In this document: positions 16,138 through 24,499 of the stretch, in pieces
How positions within the stretch are numbered: position 1 is the stretch's first letter
Layout: each line of letters begins with the position of its first letter
Assembly (NCBI RefSeq): GCF_021502675.1
Contig: NZ_JAKFHA010000011.1
Coordinates: 179,189-240,918 of the forward strand
Length of the DNA: 61,730 nucleotides
Direction: 5' to 3'
Source: Yinghuangia soli
GTDB taxonomy: Bacteria > Actinomycetota > Actinomycetes > Streptomycetales > Streptomycetaceae
Program-made: the position numbers and the translations under genes
The notes under the pieces: model-generated
Database searches by the model: none
Told to the model about the DNA's origin: nothing
What the model saw: only the letters and a program-made list of their open reading frames with translations

Positions 16138-16454
16138 AGGAGCAGCCTGTCGGCCCGGCCCATCGAAGCCCTGAGCACGAGTACTCAATTCGCTTTGCAG
16201 CCTGGAGGGGTGTTGCGGGCGCTTCATGCGGTGACTGAGGCTCTTGCCCCCGCCCGCCGAAGAACGTGCCCGCCCTGACCGGGTCGCCGTCGGCAGTGCA
16301 CCGCGATCTCGATCACCCCATCGCCTTCCGCTTTGACGACGATGGGCGTGTTGTGGGTCGGAGTTGCTGTGACGCGCGGTGTCCCCGCGCGTTCCGTACA
16401 AACTGAGTAGCAGCGCTCAGGTGAACGGATGGCGTTGTCGGCACGCTTGGCGGC
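16138..16454. other. 317-bp divergent intergenic region inside the islet
   Basis: It lies between the two islet genes. It is less GC-biased than its surroundings around 16320-16400. No clear hairpin or repeat is seen, and no promoter can be assigned with confidence. It presumably holds the promoters of both flanking genes. Confidence 0.4.
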
Positions 16455-16856
16455 ATGCCCACACCGCAGCCGTACCCGACTACGCCGCCGTCGGGCGCGC
16501 CCGCGCCGCTGACCCGGGCTCAGTTGGCGGCGATGCCTCCACCGTCACCGCGTTTGCCGCGGCATCCACCGCCGTCATGGGCGCCCCCGGTCGACGCCCA
16601 TCAGATGGCGGACGACCTCTCGCCGAACGCCTGGTGGTACCTGCCCGGCCTCCTGATGACGCAGGTGACCCTGCCTGCACTCTTCCTACTGGCGTGCGAC
16701 TCGCTATCGGTCGGTTTCGGCAGCGAGCCGCATTTCCGACAGCCCATCCTCGTCTGCGGTTTGGTGGCGTTCGCCGGAACCATCGAGCTTGTGGTCGTCT
16801 TCGTCCTCCGCATCCGCGCGAAGCGACGGGTCACGGTCGCGTGCCACGGGTGGTGA
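16455..16856 (+). CDS. small Pro-rich two-helix membrane protein, inside the repeat-bounded islet
   Basis: 133 residues. The first 45 are rich in Pro (MPTPQPYPTTPPSGAPAP and a later PPPSP/HPPPSW), probably disordered and cytoplasmic. Two membrane helices follow (about 61-82 and 97-118), then a short basic tail (RIRAKRRVTVACHGW). There is no recognised family. The ribosome site is poor. The stop lies 40 bp before copy B of the repeat. It could be an envelope or immunity-type protein, but nothing in the sequence proves that. Confidence 0.55.
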   Translation: MPTPQPYPTTPPSGAPAPLTRAQLAAMPPPSPRLPRHPPPSWAPPVDAHQMADDLSPNAWWYLPGLLMTQVTLPALFLLACDSLSVGFGSEPHFRQPILVCGLVAFAGTIELVVVFVLRIRAKRRVTVACHGW

Positions 16857-16895
16857 GCAGACCCTCCCTTACGCTGCGAGTGACTTTGCCGCAGC

Positions 16896-17001
16896 AACGT
16901 GCCTGCCCAGACCGACCGTCGGGAGCCGGTCAGCGTCTGAGCAAGCACACAGCAAGCGGCCCCGTTCCCCCTCCGTGTCGTGGGGGAGCGGGGCCGCTTC
17001 A
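16896..17001. repeat. 105-bp direct repeat, copy B
   Basis: It repeats 15515-15619 with one inserted C and one C-to-G change, and carries the symporter's last 14 codons and stop (NVPAQTDRREPVSV) with no gene in front of them. Identity ends abruptly on both sides. Confidence 0.95.
16954..16999 (+). terminator. terminator in repeat copy B
   Basis: A continuous 18-bp stem: AAGCGGCCCCGTTCCCCC pairs with GGGGGAGCGGGGCCGCTT with a single G-U pair. It is better paired than copy A, which suggests that copy B keeps the functional form. Confidence 0.8.
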
Positions 17002-17022
17002 GATCCGGATGAGGGAGCGTAC

Positions 17023-17349
17023 GTGCTCGACTACACCCAGGCCCGCGCCATCGTCGAGGCTCACTTGATCGACGAGTTCGGTCCGCGGGAAGGCAACCCG
17101 TTCGTGATCCACCGGGTCGTCCCGCACCGCTGCGGCTGGGAGTTCATGTTCCAGCCGTTGAAGTGGCTGGAGGGCACCAGCACGCACGTGCTCAGGGGCG
17201 CTGCGGTCGGCGTCGGCCACTGCACCGTCACGCGCCACGATGCAAGCATCGAGCACACCGGTGTCGACTGGGACTTCCTCGCATGGCATCGCGCCTACGA
17301 TGCCGCCACGGGTGAAGAACCGTCATGGGGCCGCGACTGCGGCTGCTGA
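17023..17349 (+). CDS. Imm35/YrhB-like small cytoplasmic protein
   Basis: 108 residues from a GTG at 17023 with GAGGGAG 5 nt upstream. The pattern of an N-terminal helix (YTQARAIVEAHLIDEF), a strand, then GWEFMFQPLKWLEG followed by a hydrophobic strand and a C-terminal helix resembles the immunity protein 35/YrhB fold that neutralises polymorphic toxins. There is no signal peptide and no membrane segment. No toxin gene is adjacent, so if it is an immunity protein it is an orphan. It starts 22 bp after repeat copy B. Confidence 0.6.
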   Translation: MLDYTQARAIVEAHLIDEFGPREGNPFVIHRVVPHRCGWEFMFQPLKWLEGTSTHVLRGAAVGVGHCTVTRHDASIEHTGVDWDFLAWHRAYDAATGEEPSWGRDCGC

Positions 17350-17661
17350 CGTACCGGGCGACTCACCTGCCGCCCGGACGCTTCGCATGCGTGATTTCTG
17401 CCGCGACAGTGACGGGTCACCCACCCTCTGTGCGGAGCGCCGGACCGACGGTTGGAAGTGCGTGGACAATCGGCTGCGCGGCCGATACCGTCCCGGTTGC
17501 CTTGAGGCGTCGCGGCGCCGGATGACATGCGCGGCGGGGGTTTCTGCGCATGCCCGGGCGGGACACCGGCTCTCGGCACGCGCCCACCGACGGGCGTCCG
17601 ATTCCACCGGTCCGCACTTCGTCCGAGACCGGGACAGCCAGCCGACTTTCTGGGGGGACCT
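17350..17661. other. 312-bp intergenic region
   Basis: No supported gene, repeat or hairpin is seen. Several short frames cross it on both strands, but none has a ribosome site together with a protein-like composition. It must contain the promoter of the DUF4234 gene; GGGGGG just before 17662 is the ribosome site. Confidence 0.5.
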
Positions 17662-18117
17662 GTGAGTTACCAGCAGCCTATGAACCACCAGCAGCAGCCC
17701 ATGAACTACCCGCAGCCGGGATACCAGCAGCCGATGGGCTACGGGGCGCCGGTCATCGGCAAGACCCGCAGCCCCTGGGGCACTTGGGGCCTCATGCTGG
17801 CCACCCTCGGCATCTACGGCCTGGTCTGGTACTACAAGATCAACCGCGAGATCCGGGACTTCGCCCGCGTCGAGGTCTCCCCGGGCGTGGCGGTCCTGGC
17901 CATGTTCCCCGGCGGCTACATCATCGTCCCGCCGTTCATCTCGCTGGCCAACACCGCGGGGCGCGTACGGCAGGCGCAGGCCGTCGGCGGCCGGCAGCAG
18001 GACTGCGGCGGGGGCATGGTCATCCTGCTCGCGATCCTCATGGCCACCCACATGCCGTACATCCAGCGCCGCCTGAACGACGTCTGGGCGATGTACGGCG
18101 GCGGCCAGCACCACTGA
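17662..18117 (+). CDS. DUF4234 family membrane protein
   Basis: 151 residues from a GTG at 17662. The Gln/Pro/Met-rich N-terminus (PMNHQQQPMNYPQPGYQQPM) is followed by the typical DUF4234 core: RSPWGTWGLMLATLGIYGLV, WYYKINREIRDF, a second hydrophobic segment (about 75-95) and a third one near 115-128, ending in QRRLNDVWAMYG. The function is unknown. It is a single-gene unit with a textbook terminator directly after it. Confidence 0.85.
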   Translation: MSYQQPMNHQQQPMNYPQPGYQQPMGYGAPVIGKTRSPWGTWGLMLATLGIYGLVWYYKINREIRDFARVEVSPGVAVLAMFPGGYIIVPPFISLANTAGRVRQAQAVGGRQQDCGGGMVILLAILMATHMPYIQRRLNDVWAMYGGGQHH

Positions 18118-18151
18118 TCCCCGTACCAAACTGATCCACGTACCAGTCGAG

Positions 18152-18184
18152 AAGCGGGCCGCTGAACCGGCGGCCCGCTTTTTG
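18152..18184 (+). terminator. Rho-independent terminator after the DUF4234 gene
   Basis: AAGCGGGCCGC pairs with GCGGCCCGCTT around a 7-nt loop and is followed by TTTT. This is one of the few canonical T-tailed terminators in the window. Confidence 0.92.
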
Positions 18185-18292
18185 TCGGCCCCCTCCGGTT
18201 CCGCACCGGGTGATCGGCCCTCGAGCCGGCCGTTTCTGCACGGCCGACTGTCTTGTTCCCGTCAGGTGGTACGGCGATACTGCTCCGGACCT

Positions 18293-18306
18293 TAGAACGT
18301 GTTCTA
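18293..18306. promoter_or_regulatory. KstR-type palindrome upstream of the lipase
   Basis: TAGAACGTGTTCTA is a palindrome that matches TNNAACNNGTTNNA, the consensus of the TetR-family lipid/sterol regulator KstR of mycobacteria and rhodococci. A -10-like GATACT lies at 18275-18280, so the site falls near +7 to +20, where a repressor would block transcription. Confidence 0.55.
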
Positions 18307-18333
18307 TCCACGATGCGGGTGGGGGCCGAGCAG

Positions 18334-19746
18334 ATGCGGTCGATCGGCACGGAACGGGTGAGACCGGCAGGGCGCGCGGGCGGCCGGAGCCGGAGGCGGA
18401 GCGTGCGGCGCGTCGCGGTGCTGGCGGCGGTCGGGATCCTGGCGGCGGCCGGCTGCAGCCGCAGCGGGGACGACCGGCGCCCCGAGCGCTACGGGCAGGT
18501 CGCCGCCTCCGCGGCGCCCGCCCCCGCGGCCACGCCGACCACCGGGGCGCCGTCGCCCTCGGCCGGCGTCTCCTCGTCCACGAGCCCTGCCCCGTCCGGC
18601 AGTTCCTCCTCGGCGCCGCCGTCCGGCGACGTACCGGCGGGCGAGGCGTTCTTCGACGCGCCCACCCCGCTGCCCGGCGCCAACCCCGGCGACGTGGTGC
18701 GGCAGCGCCCGGTCGAGGCGAATTCCGAGGCCATCCAGGGCGCCGGCAAGGAACTCCTGGTCATGTACCGGACCACCGGACCGGACGGTCAGCCGGTGGC
18801 CGCCACAGGCACCGTCGCGCTGCCGAACGGCCCGGCGCCCGAAGGCGGCTGGCCGGTCATCGCCTGGGACCACGGCACCACCGGCATCGGGGCCAAGTGC
18901 GCGCCGTCGCGCGGGTTCGGGCCGTACCGGCAGGGCGCCGGCGAGATGCTCGCCGAGTTCGTGAAGCGCGGCTATGCGGTCGTGCAGCCGGACTACGTCG
19001 GCATGGGCGTCAACGGCGTCAAGCACCCGTACCTGAACGGGAAGTCCGCGGCGTACGCGACGTTCGACCTGGTGCGCGCGGCCCGCTCGATCGATCCGGG
19101 CGTCGGCAAGACCTGGTACGTCGCCGGCCACTCGCAGGGCGGCCACGCCGCGCTGTGGAGCGCGACCTACGCCGCCGAGTACGCCTCCGAACTCGACCTC
19201 AAGGGCGCCGTCGCGGTCGCGCCCGGCAACGCGTTCCAGCTGATGCCGGGCCTGGTCGCGAAGCGCGACGCCACCGCCGAGCCGTACATCGGCATCTTCC
19301 TGCTGCTGGTCAACGGCGCCTCCGCGGTGGACCCGTCGGTCAAGCCGGAGGACATCCTCGCGCCGGCCGGGCTGACCGCAGCCGAGGCGGCGTGGACCGG
19401 GTGCGCCGGCGAACAGGAGGCCGCGCTGCCGCCTATCGCGGACATCCTGAAGGCCGACGCCGACCTCGGCCCGATCACCGCGGTACTGGAGGCCAGCGCG
19501 CCGGAGAAAGCCAAGCCGGCCGTGCCGGTCTTCATGCTGCAGGGCGGACAGGACCCGCTCGCGGCCTTGAACCTGCCGATGGCGCAGTCGCTGTGCGCGG
19601 GCGGTGCGCAGATCGAGTACCGGCCGTACCCCGAACTCGCGCACGACCCCACCGAAGTGTCGGTGGCCGGCCTGGACATCGTCGCGTGGGTGGAAGCCCG
19701 GCAGGCCGGAACGGCACCGGAGAACGTCTGCACCTTCGCGTCCTGA
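18334..19746 (+). CDS. secreted lipase-family lipoprotein (alpha/beta hydrolase)
   Basis: 470 residues from ATG 18334; ATG 18313 is possible but has no ribosome site, whereas GGGGG precedes 18334. An Arg-rich leader and hydrophobic segment end in the lipobox LAAAGC (Cys about 41). A Ser/Pro/Ala linker to about 105 precedes the hydrolase domain. The nucleophile elbow is GHSQGG (Ser about 267), the acid is probably in LQGGQDPLAAL and the His in ELAHDPTE. The layout fits secretory (LIP-type) lipases. Substrate lipids are not known. The KstR-type palindrome in front suggests control by a lipid-responsive TetR regulator. A bidirectional hairpin follows. Confidence 0.85.
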   Translation: MRSIGTERVRPAGRAGGRSRRRSVRRVAVLAAVGILAAAGCSRSGDDRRPERYGQVAASAAPAPAATPTTGAPSPSAGVSSSTSPAPSGSSSSAPPSGDVPAGEAFFDAPTPLPGANPGDVVRQRPVEANSEAIQGAGKELLVMYRTTGPDGQPVAATGTVALPNGPAPEGGWPVIAWDHGTTGIGAKCAPSRGFGPYRQGAGEMLAEFVKRGYAVVQPDYVGMGVNGVKHPYLNGKSAAYATFDLVRAARSIDPGVGKTWYVAGHSQGGHAALWSATYAAEYASELDLKGAVAVAPGNAFQLMPGLVAKRDATAEPYIGIFLLLVNGASAVDPSVKPEDILAPAGLTAAEAAWTGCAGEQEAALPPIADILKADADLGPITAVLEASAPEKAKPAVPVFMLQGGQDPLAALNLPMAQSLCAGGAQIEYRPYPELAHDPTEVSVAGLDIVAWVEARQAGTAPENVCTFAS

Positions 19747-19774
19747 CGCGCCGCGCCCCGCGACGCGACACAAC

Positions 19775-19811
19775 GTGGCCCTCGGCCCCGACTACGGGGA
19801 CCGAGGGCCAC
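19775..19811. terminator. bidirectional terminator
   Basis: GTGGCCCTCGG (19775-19785) pairs with CCGAGGGCCAC (19801-19811). It sits between the convergent lipase and membrane-protein genes. Confidence 0.85.
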
Positions 19812-19900
19812 TTGTCGTCGATCACGTCGATCACGTCGTTCAGGGATCGGATCGATCGGTGGTCGTGATCAGGCCGATCTTCCCGAGGTCCCACGCACGT

Positions 19901-21253
19901 TCAGCGCGCCGTACGCCGCTGCCGCAGCACCGCCCCCGCGATCCCCGCGCCCGCCAGCCCCACGAGGCTGATCACCACCACGGTCCACGAGTACGTCACC
20001 AGCGAGTCGGTGAAGACGTCGAACACCGCACCGGTCGCGTCCGAACCCAGGGTCGAGCTCTTGGTGGCCTCGTCGACCACCGGCGAGCGCGCCAGGTTGG
20101 CCGCGATCAGCAGGACGCCGGACGCCACCAGCGTGCCCATCGCGGCGAGCGCGAGCGCGCGCAGCCGGTGCACCGCGACCGCGACGCCGACCACGAGCAG
20201 CGCGATGGCCAGCGCGGGCAGCATCCAGCCCGCGTCGTCGATGCCCTTCAACGAGTCCTGCACGGCGGCTTGTTCGGGGATGTCGGCGAGCGACACCGGG
20301 ATCTCGCGGGGCACCAGGGTGCGGTCGACCTTGACGCCGGCCTTGTTCAATTCCGCGAACAGCGGTTCAAGCGGCGTCTGGACCTTGATGGTCAGGTTGT
20401 CGCCCTGCACGTCGGTGACCGCGGAGTCCTTGCCGAGCAGGGTGGACACCACGATGTCGTGCGCGGTCGCGGCGCCCTGCCTCCAGGCCTGCCGGAACTC
20501 CTCGGTCTCCATCAACTGGCCGACCGCGGTGTCGACCATGCTCCGGGTCTCGGCCGGCAGCCGGGTCTTGACCAGGATCTCGTTGGAGATGCGGCTCCGG
20601 ATCTCGTCGCGGATCGCCGGCTTCTCGATCAACTGGGCCGCGTTGTCGGCGAACCCGGACTCCGAGATCAGCTCTTCCTTCAGCCACGACGCGGTGATCG
20701 CGGGGATGGTCAGCAGCACGGTGAGCAGCAGGCACAGGAACGCCACGACACCGCGCAGCACTCCGTACTGCGGACGCCCGCCCGGCGCCCGCGTGCCGCG
20801 GCCCCCGCCCTGGCCACCCGACCCACCCGGTCCACCCGGTCCACCCGGTCCACCGGGCCCGCCCGCGCGTACCGGTCCCGGGACCCCGCCCGGCGCCGCG
20901 CCGTACTGCGGCTGCGGCGGGTAGCCCGAGTCGGACGAAGCCGGTGCGCCGGCCGGGGAGTACGCCGGTGCCGGGGGCGCCGCGGACCCGGACGGGCCGT
21001 ACGGCGATCCCGAAGGCGTGCTGCCGCTGCCATAGCCGCCGTACGCCTGGGTCGGCGCCTCGTACACGCCCGGCCCCGAACCGCCGCCCTGCCCGCCCTG
21101 CTGCCCGGCCGGCCCGGGCCAGCCCGGCTGCGCCGGCGGCTGCTGCGGAGGCGGCGGGCTGCCGGGCGGCCGGTACCCCGAGCCGTGGTCGGGACCGGAG
21201 CCGCTCCGGGGTGTTCCGCCGTCGCCCGGATAGGACGTGGGACCGGGGTGCAT
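19901..21253 (-). CDS. integral membrane protein with long Pro/Gly/Ser-rich N-terminus
   Basis: 450 residues. About 195 residues of low-complexity Pro/Gly/Ser/Tyr sequence include a collagen-like GGPGGPGGPGG run encoded by a 9-bp repeat near 20817-20860. A membrane helix follows (FLCLLLTVLLTIPAITASW). An external helical domain of about 150 residues (ESGFADNAAQLIEKPAIRDE onward) comes next, then three membrane helices and a short basic tail (RQRRTAR). GGAGG precedes the ATG at 21253. No enzyme motif is seen. It diverges from mqnA. The role is unknown; an envelope scaffold is a guess from the layout. Confidence 0.85.
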   Translation of the reverse strand: MHPGPTSYPGDGGTPRSGSGPDHGSGYRPPGSPPPPQQPPAQPGWPGPAGQQGGQGGGSGPGVYEAPTQAYGGYGSGSTPSGSPYGPSGSAAPPAPAYSPAGAPASSDSGYPPQPQYGAAPGGVPGPVRAGGPGGPGGPGGPGGSGGQGGGRGTRAPGGRPQYGVLRGVVAFLCLLLTVLLTIPAITASWLKEELISESGFADNAAQLIEKPAIRDEIRSRISNEILVKTRLPAETRSMVDTAVGQLMETEEFRQAWRQGAATAHDIVVSTLLGKDSAVTDVQGDNLTIKVQTPLEPLFAELNKAGVKVDRTLVPREIPVSLADIPEQAAVQDSLKGIDDAGWMLPALAIALLVVGVAVAVHRLRALALAAMGTLVASGVLLIAANLARSPVVDEATKSSTLGSDATGAVFDVFTDSLVTYSWTVVVISLVGLAGAGIAGAVLRQRRTAR

Positions 21254-22498
<1,245 letters not shown>

Positions 22499-22520
22499 GA
22501 TGTCGGTCATAAAGGCTTGT

Positions 22521-22544
22521 CCTGGTTGACGCGCGTCAACCAGG
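22521..22544. promoter_or_regulatory. perfect 24-bp palindrome upstream of the PNPOx-like gene
   Basis: The left arm CCTGGTTGACGC (22521-22532) is followed directly by its exact reverse complement GCGTCAACCAGG. It lies between the mqnA stop (22498) and the start at 22555. The GTTGAC/GTCAAC half-sites look like those of MarR- or TetR-type repressors. With no loop, it is a poor terminator and a good operator candidate. Confidence 0.6.
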
Positions 22545-22554
22545 CTGGCCGCCC

Positions 22555-23136
22555 ATGGGCAAGGTTTATCCAGAAGGCATCAGCGGACGGCTGAAGACGT
22601 TCATCCTCGATCAGCCGGTGTACTTCACCGCGACCGCGCCGCTCGACCCCGACGGCCACGTCAACGTGTCGCCGAAGGGCCACGCCGGTTCGTTCGCGGT
22701 GCTCGACGAGTGGACCGTGGCGTACCTGGACTGGACCGGCAGCGGCGCCGAGACGCACGCGCACCTGCGCGAGAACGGCCGCATCACGCTCATGTGGACG
22801 GCGTTCTCCGGCCCGCCCACCGTCGTCCGCCTGCACGGCCGCGGCGAGACGATACGCCCCGACGACGCACGCTGGCCCGGCCTCGCCGAGCACTTCGCGG
22901 ACGCCGACCAGCCGGGCATCCGCGCCATCGTCGTGGTCCACGTCACACGCGTGTCGGACAGCTGCGGCTTCTCCATCCCCTTCATGGACTACGTTGGCGA
23001 GCGGCCGCTGCTGCGCAGCTACTGGGACGGCAAGAGCCCCGACGACGTCGAGGCCTACATGGCGAAGAAGAACCGCGACAGCATCGACGGCCTCCCGGCC
23101 CTGCCCGCGGCACAGGACTGCCCTGCGGCCGGTTAG
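22555..23136 (+). CDS. pyridoxamine 5'-phosphate oxidase-fold (flavin-binding) protein
   Basis: 193 residues. The split beta-barrel PNPOx motif set is visible: FTATAPLDPDGHVNVSPKG, VAYLDWTGSGAETHAHLREN, ITLMWTAFSGPPTVVRLHG. Such proteins bind FMN or F420 and reduce diverse substrates. The C-terminal part (CGFSIPFMDYVGERPLLRSY) is typical of a Streptomyces subgroup of unknown substrate. It is soluble. The perfect palindrome 11 bp upstream of the start suggests dedicated repression. It has no evident role in menaquinone synthesis despite lying between mqnA and mqnC. Confidence 0.85.
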   Translation: MGKVYPEGISGRLKTFILDQPVYFTATAPLDPDGHVNVSPKGHAGSFAVLDEWTVAYLDWTGSGAETHAHLRENGRITLMWTAFSGPPTVVRLHGRGETIRPDDARWPGLAEHFADADQPGIRAIVVVHVTRVSDSCGFSIPFMDYVGERPLLRSYWDGKSPDDVEAYMAKKNRDSIDGLPALPAAQDCPAAG

Positions 23137-23176
23137 GCTCGGAGCCGGTCCGAAGTCGTCCGTGGAGGGTCGTCCC

Positions 23177-24391
23177 GTGAGTGCAGTAGCCCCCGAGTCC
23201 GTAGGGTCCGACCTGCAGCCGGTGCTGGACCGGGCCGCCGCGGGCGGGCGGATCTCGCCCGAGGAGGCGCTGGAGCTCTACGTCCGGGCGCCCCTCCATG
23301 CGCTGGGCCGCGCCGCGGACGAGGCGCGCCGCCGCCGCTACGCGGGCACCGAGCACATCGCCACGTACATCATCGAGCGCAACATCAACTACACGAACGT
23401 GTGCGTCACGGCGTGCAAGTTCTGTGCGTTCTACGCGCCGCCGAAGAGCGACAAGGGCTGGTCGCGCGAGCTCGACGAGATCCTGCGCCGGTGCGCCGAG
23501 ACCGTCGAACTGGGCGGCACCCAGATCATGTTCCAGGGCGGCCACCACCCGGACTACGGCGTCGAGTACTACGAGCGCTCGTTCGCGGCGATCAAGGCGG
23601 AGTTCCCGCAGCTGGTCATCCACTCGCTCGGTGCGTCCGAGGTCGAGCACATGGCCAAGGTGTCGGGCGTCTCGATCGAGGAGGCCATCACCCGCATCAA
23701 GGCGGCCGGCCTCGACTCGTTCGCCGGTGCGGGCGCCGAACTCCTGCCCGCCCGCCCGCGCCAGGTCATCGCGCCGCTCAAGGAGTCCGGCGAGCGCTGG
23801 CTCGAGATCATGGAGACCGCGCACGGGCTCGGCCTGGAGTCGACCTCCACGATGCTGATGGGCACCGGAGAGACCAACGCCGAGCGCATCGAGCACATGC
23901 GCATGATCCGCGACGTGCAGGACCGCACCGGCGGGTTCCGGGCGTTCATCCCGTACACCTACCAGCCGGAGAACAACCACCTGAAGGGCCGCACCCAGGC
24001 GACCCTGCTGGAGTACCTGCGCATCATCGCCGTGGGCCGCCTGTTCTTCGACAACGTGAACCACCTGCAGGGCTCGTGGCTGACGGTGGGCAAGGAGGCC
24101 GGCCAGCTGTCGCTGCACTACGGTGCGGACGACCTGGGGTCGGTCATGCTGGAAGAGAACGTGGTGTCCTCGGCGGGCGCGAAGCACCGGTCGAACCGCA
24201 TGGAGCTGATCCACCTGATCCGCGCCGCGGGCCGTGTGCCGGCGCAGCGCGACACGACGTACAACCACCTTGCGGTGCACGAGGACCCGGCGCAGGACCC
24301 GGTCGACGACCGCGTGGTCTCGCACCTGGCGTCCACCGCACTGGAGGGCGGCACGGCCCACCCGGAGCTGACCATCGTCGAGGCCCGCTGA
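23177..24391 (+). CDS. mqnC: cyclic dehypoxanthine futalosine synthase MqnC (radical SAM)
   Basis: 404 residues from a GTG at 23177 with GGAGGG 7 nt upstream. CVTACKFC (Cys76, 80, 83) binds the [4Fe-4S] cluster. MqnC cyclises dehypoxanthine futalosine, a later step than MqnE. Features shared with characterised enzymes include FYAPPKSDKGW, QGGHHPDYGVEYYE, PYTYQPENNHLKG and LSLHYGADDLGSVMLEENVV. TAGGCT at about 23134 could be its -10. It ends at a strong terminator, so the amidohydrolase that follows needs its own promoter. Confidence 0.93.
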   Translation: MSAVAPESVGSDLQPVLDRAAAGGRISPEEALELYVRAPLHALGRAADEARRRRYAGTEHIATYIIERNINYTNVCVTACKFCAFYAPPKSDKGWSRELDEILRRCAETVELGGTQIMFQGGHHPDYGVEYYERSFAAIKAEFPQLVIHSLGASEVEHMAKVSGVSIEEAITRIKAAGLDSFAGAGAELLPARPRQVIAPLKESGERWLEIMETAHGLGLESTSTMLMGTGETNAERIEHMRMIRDVQDRTGGFRAFIPYTYQPENNHLKGRTQATLLEYLRIIAVGRLFFDNVNHLQGSWLTVGKEAGQLSLHYGADDLGSVMLEENVVSSAGAKHRSNRMELIHLIRAAGRVPAQRDTTYNHLAVHEDPAQDPVDDRVVSHLASTALEGGTAHPELTIVEAR

Positions 24392-24398
24392 CGCATCG

Positions 24399-24428
24399 AC
24401 CGGCGGTGCGGCCGACCGCACCGCCGGT
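24399..24428 (+). terminator. terminator after mqnC
   Basis: A 13-bp perfect stem: ACCGGCGGTGCGG (24399-24411) with CCGCACCGCCGGT (24416-24428), loop CCGA. Confidence 0.88.
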
Positions 24429-24499
24429 GGTCCGGCTGCCGATCCGGTACGTCCGCGGCGGGACTCCCGGACGGCCGCCCGCCCCGGCACACTGAACCC

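Noticed and set aside
16601-16948. Minus-strand frame across repeat copy B
   Set aside because: It is antisense to the small membrane protein and to the duplicated symporter end; the same antisense pattern occurs at copy A and is a by-product of the repeat.
15515-17001. The 105-bp repeats as attL/attR of an integrative element
   Set aside because: No integrase, excisionase or tRNA site is present, and identity ends at the terminator. Kept only as one possible origin, not called as a mobile element.
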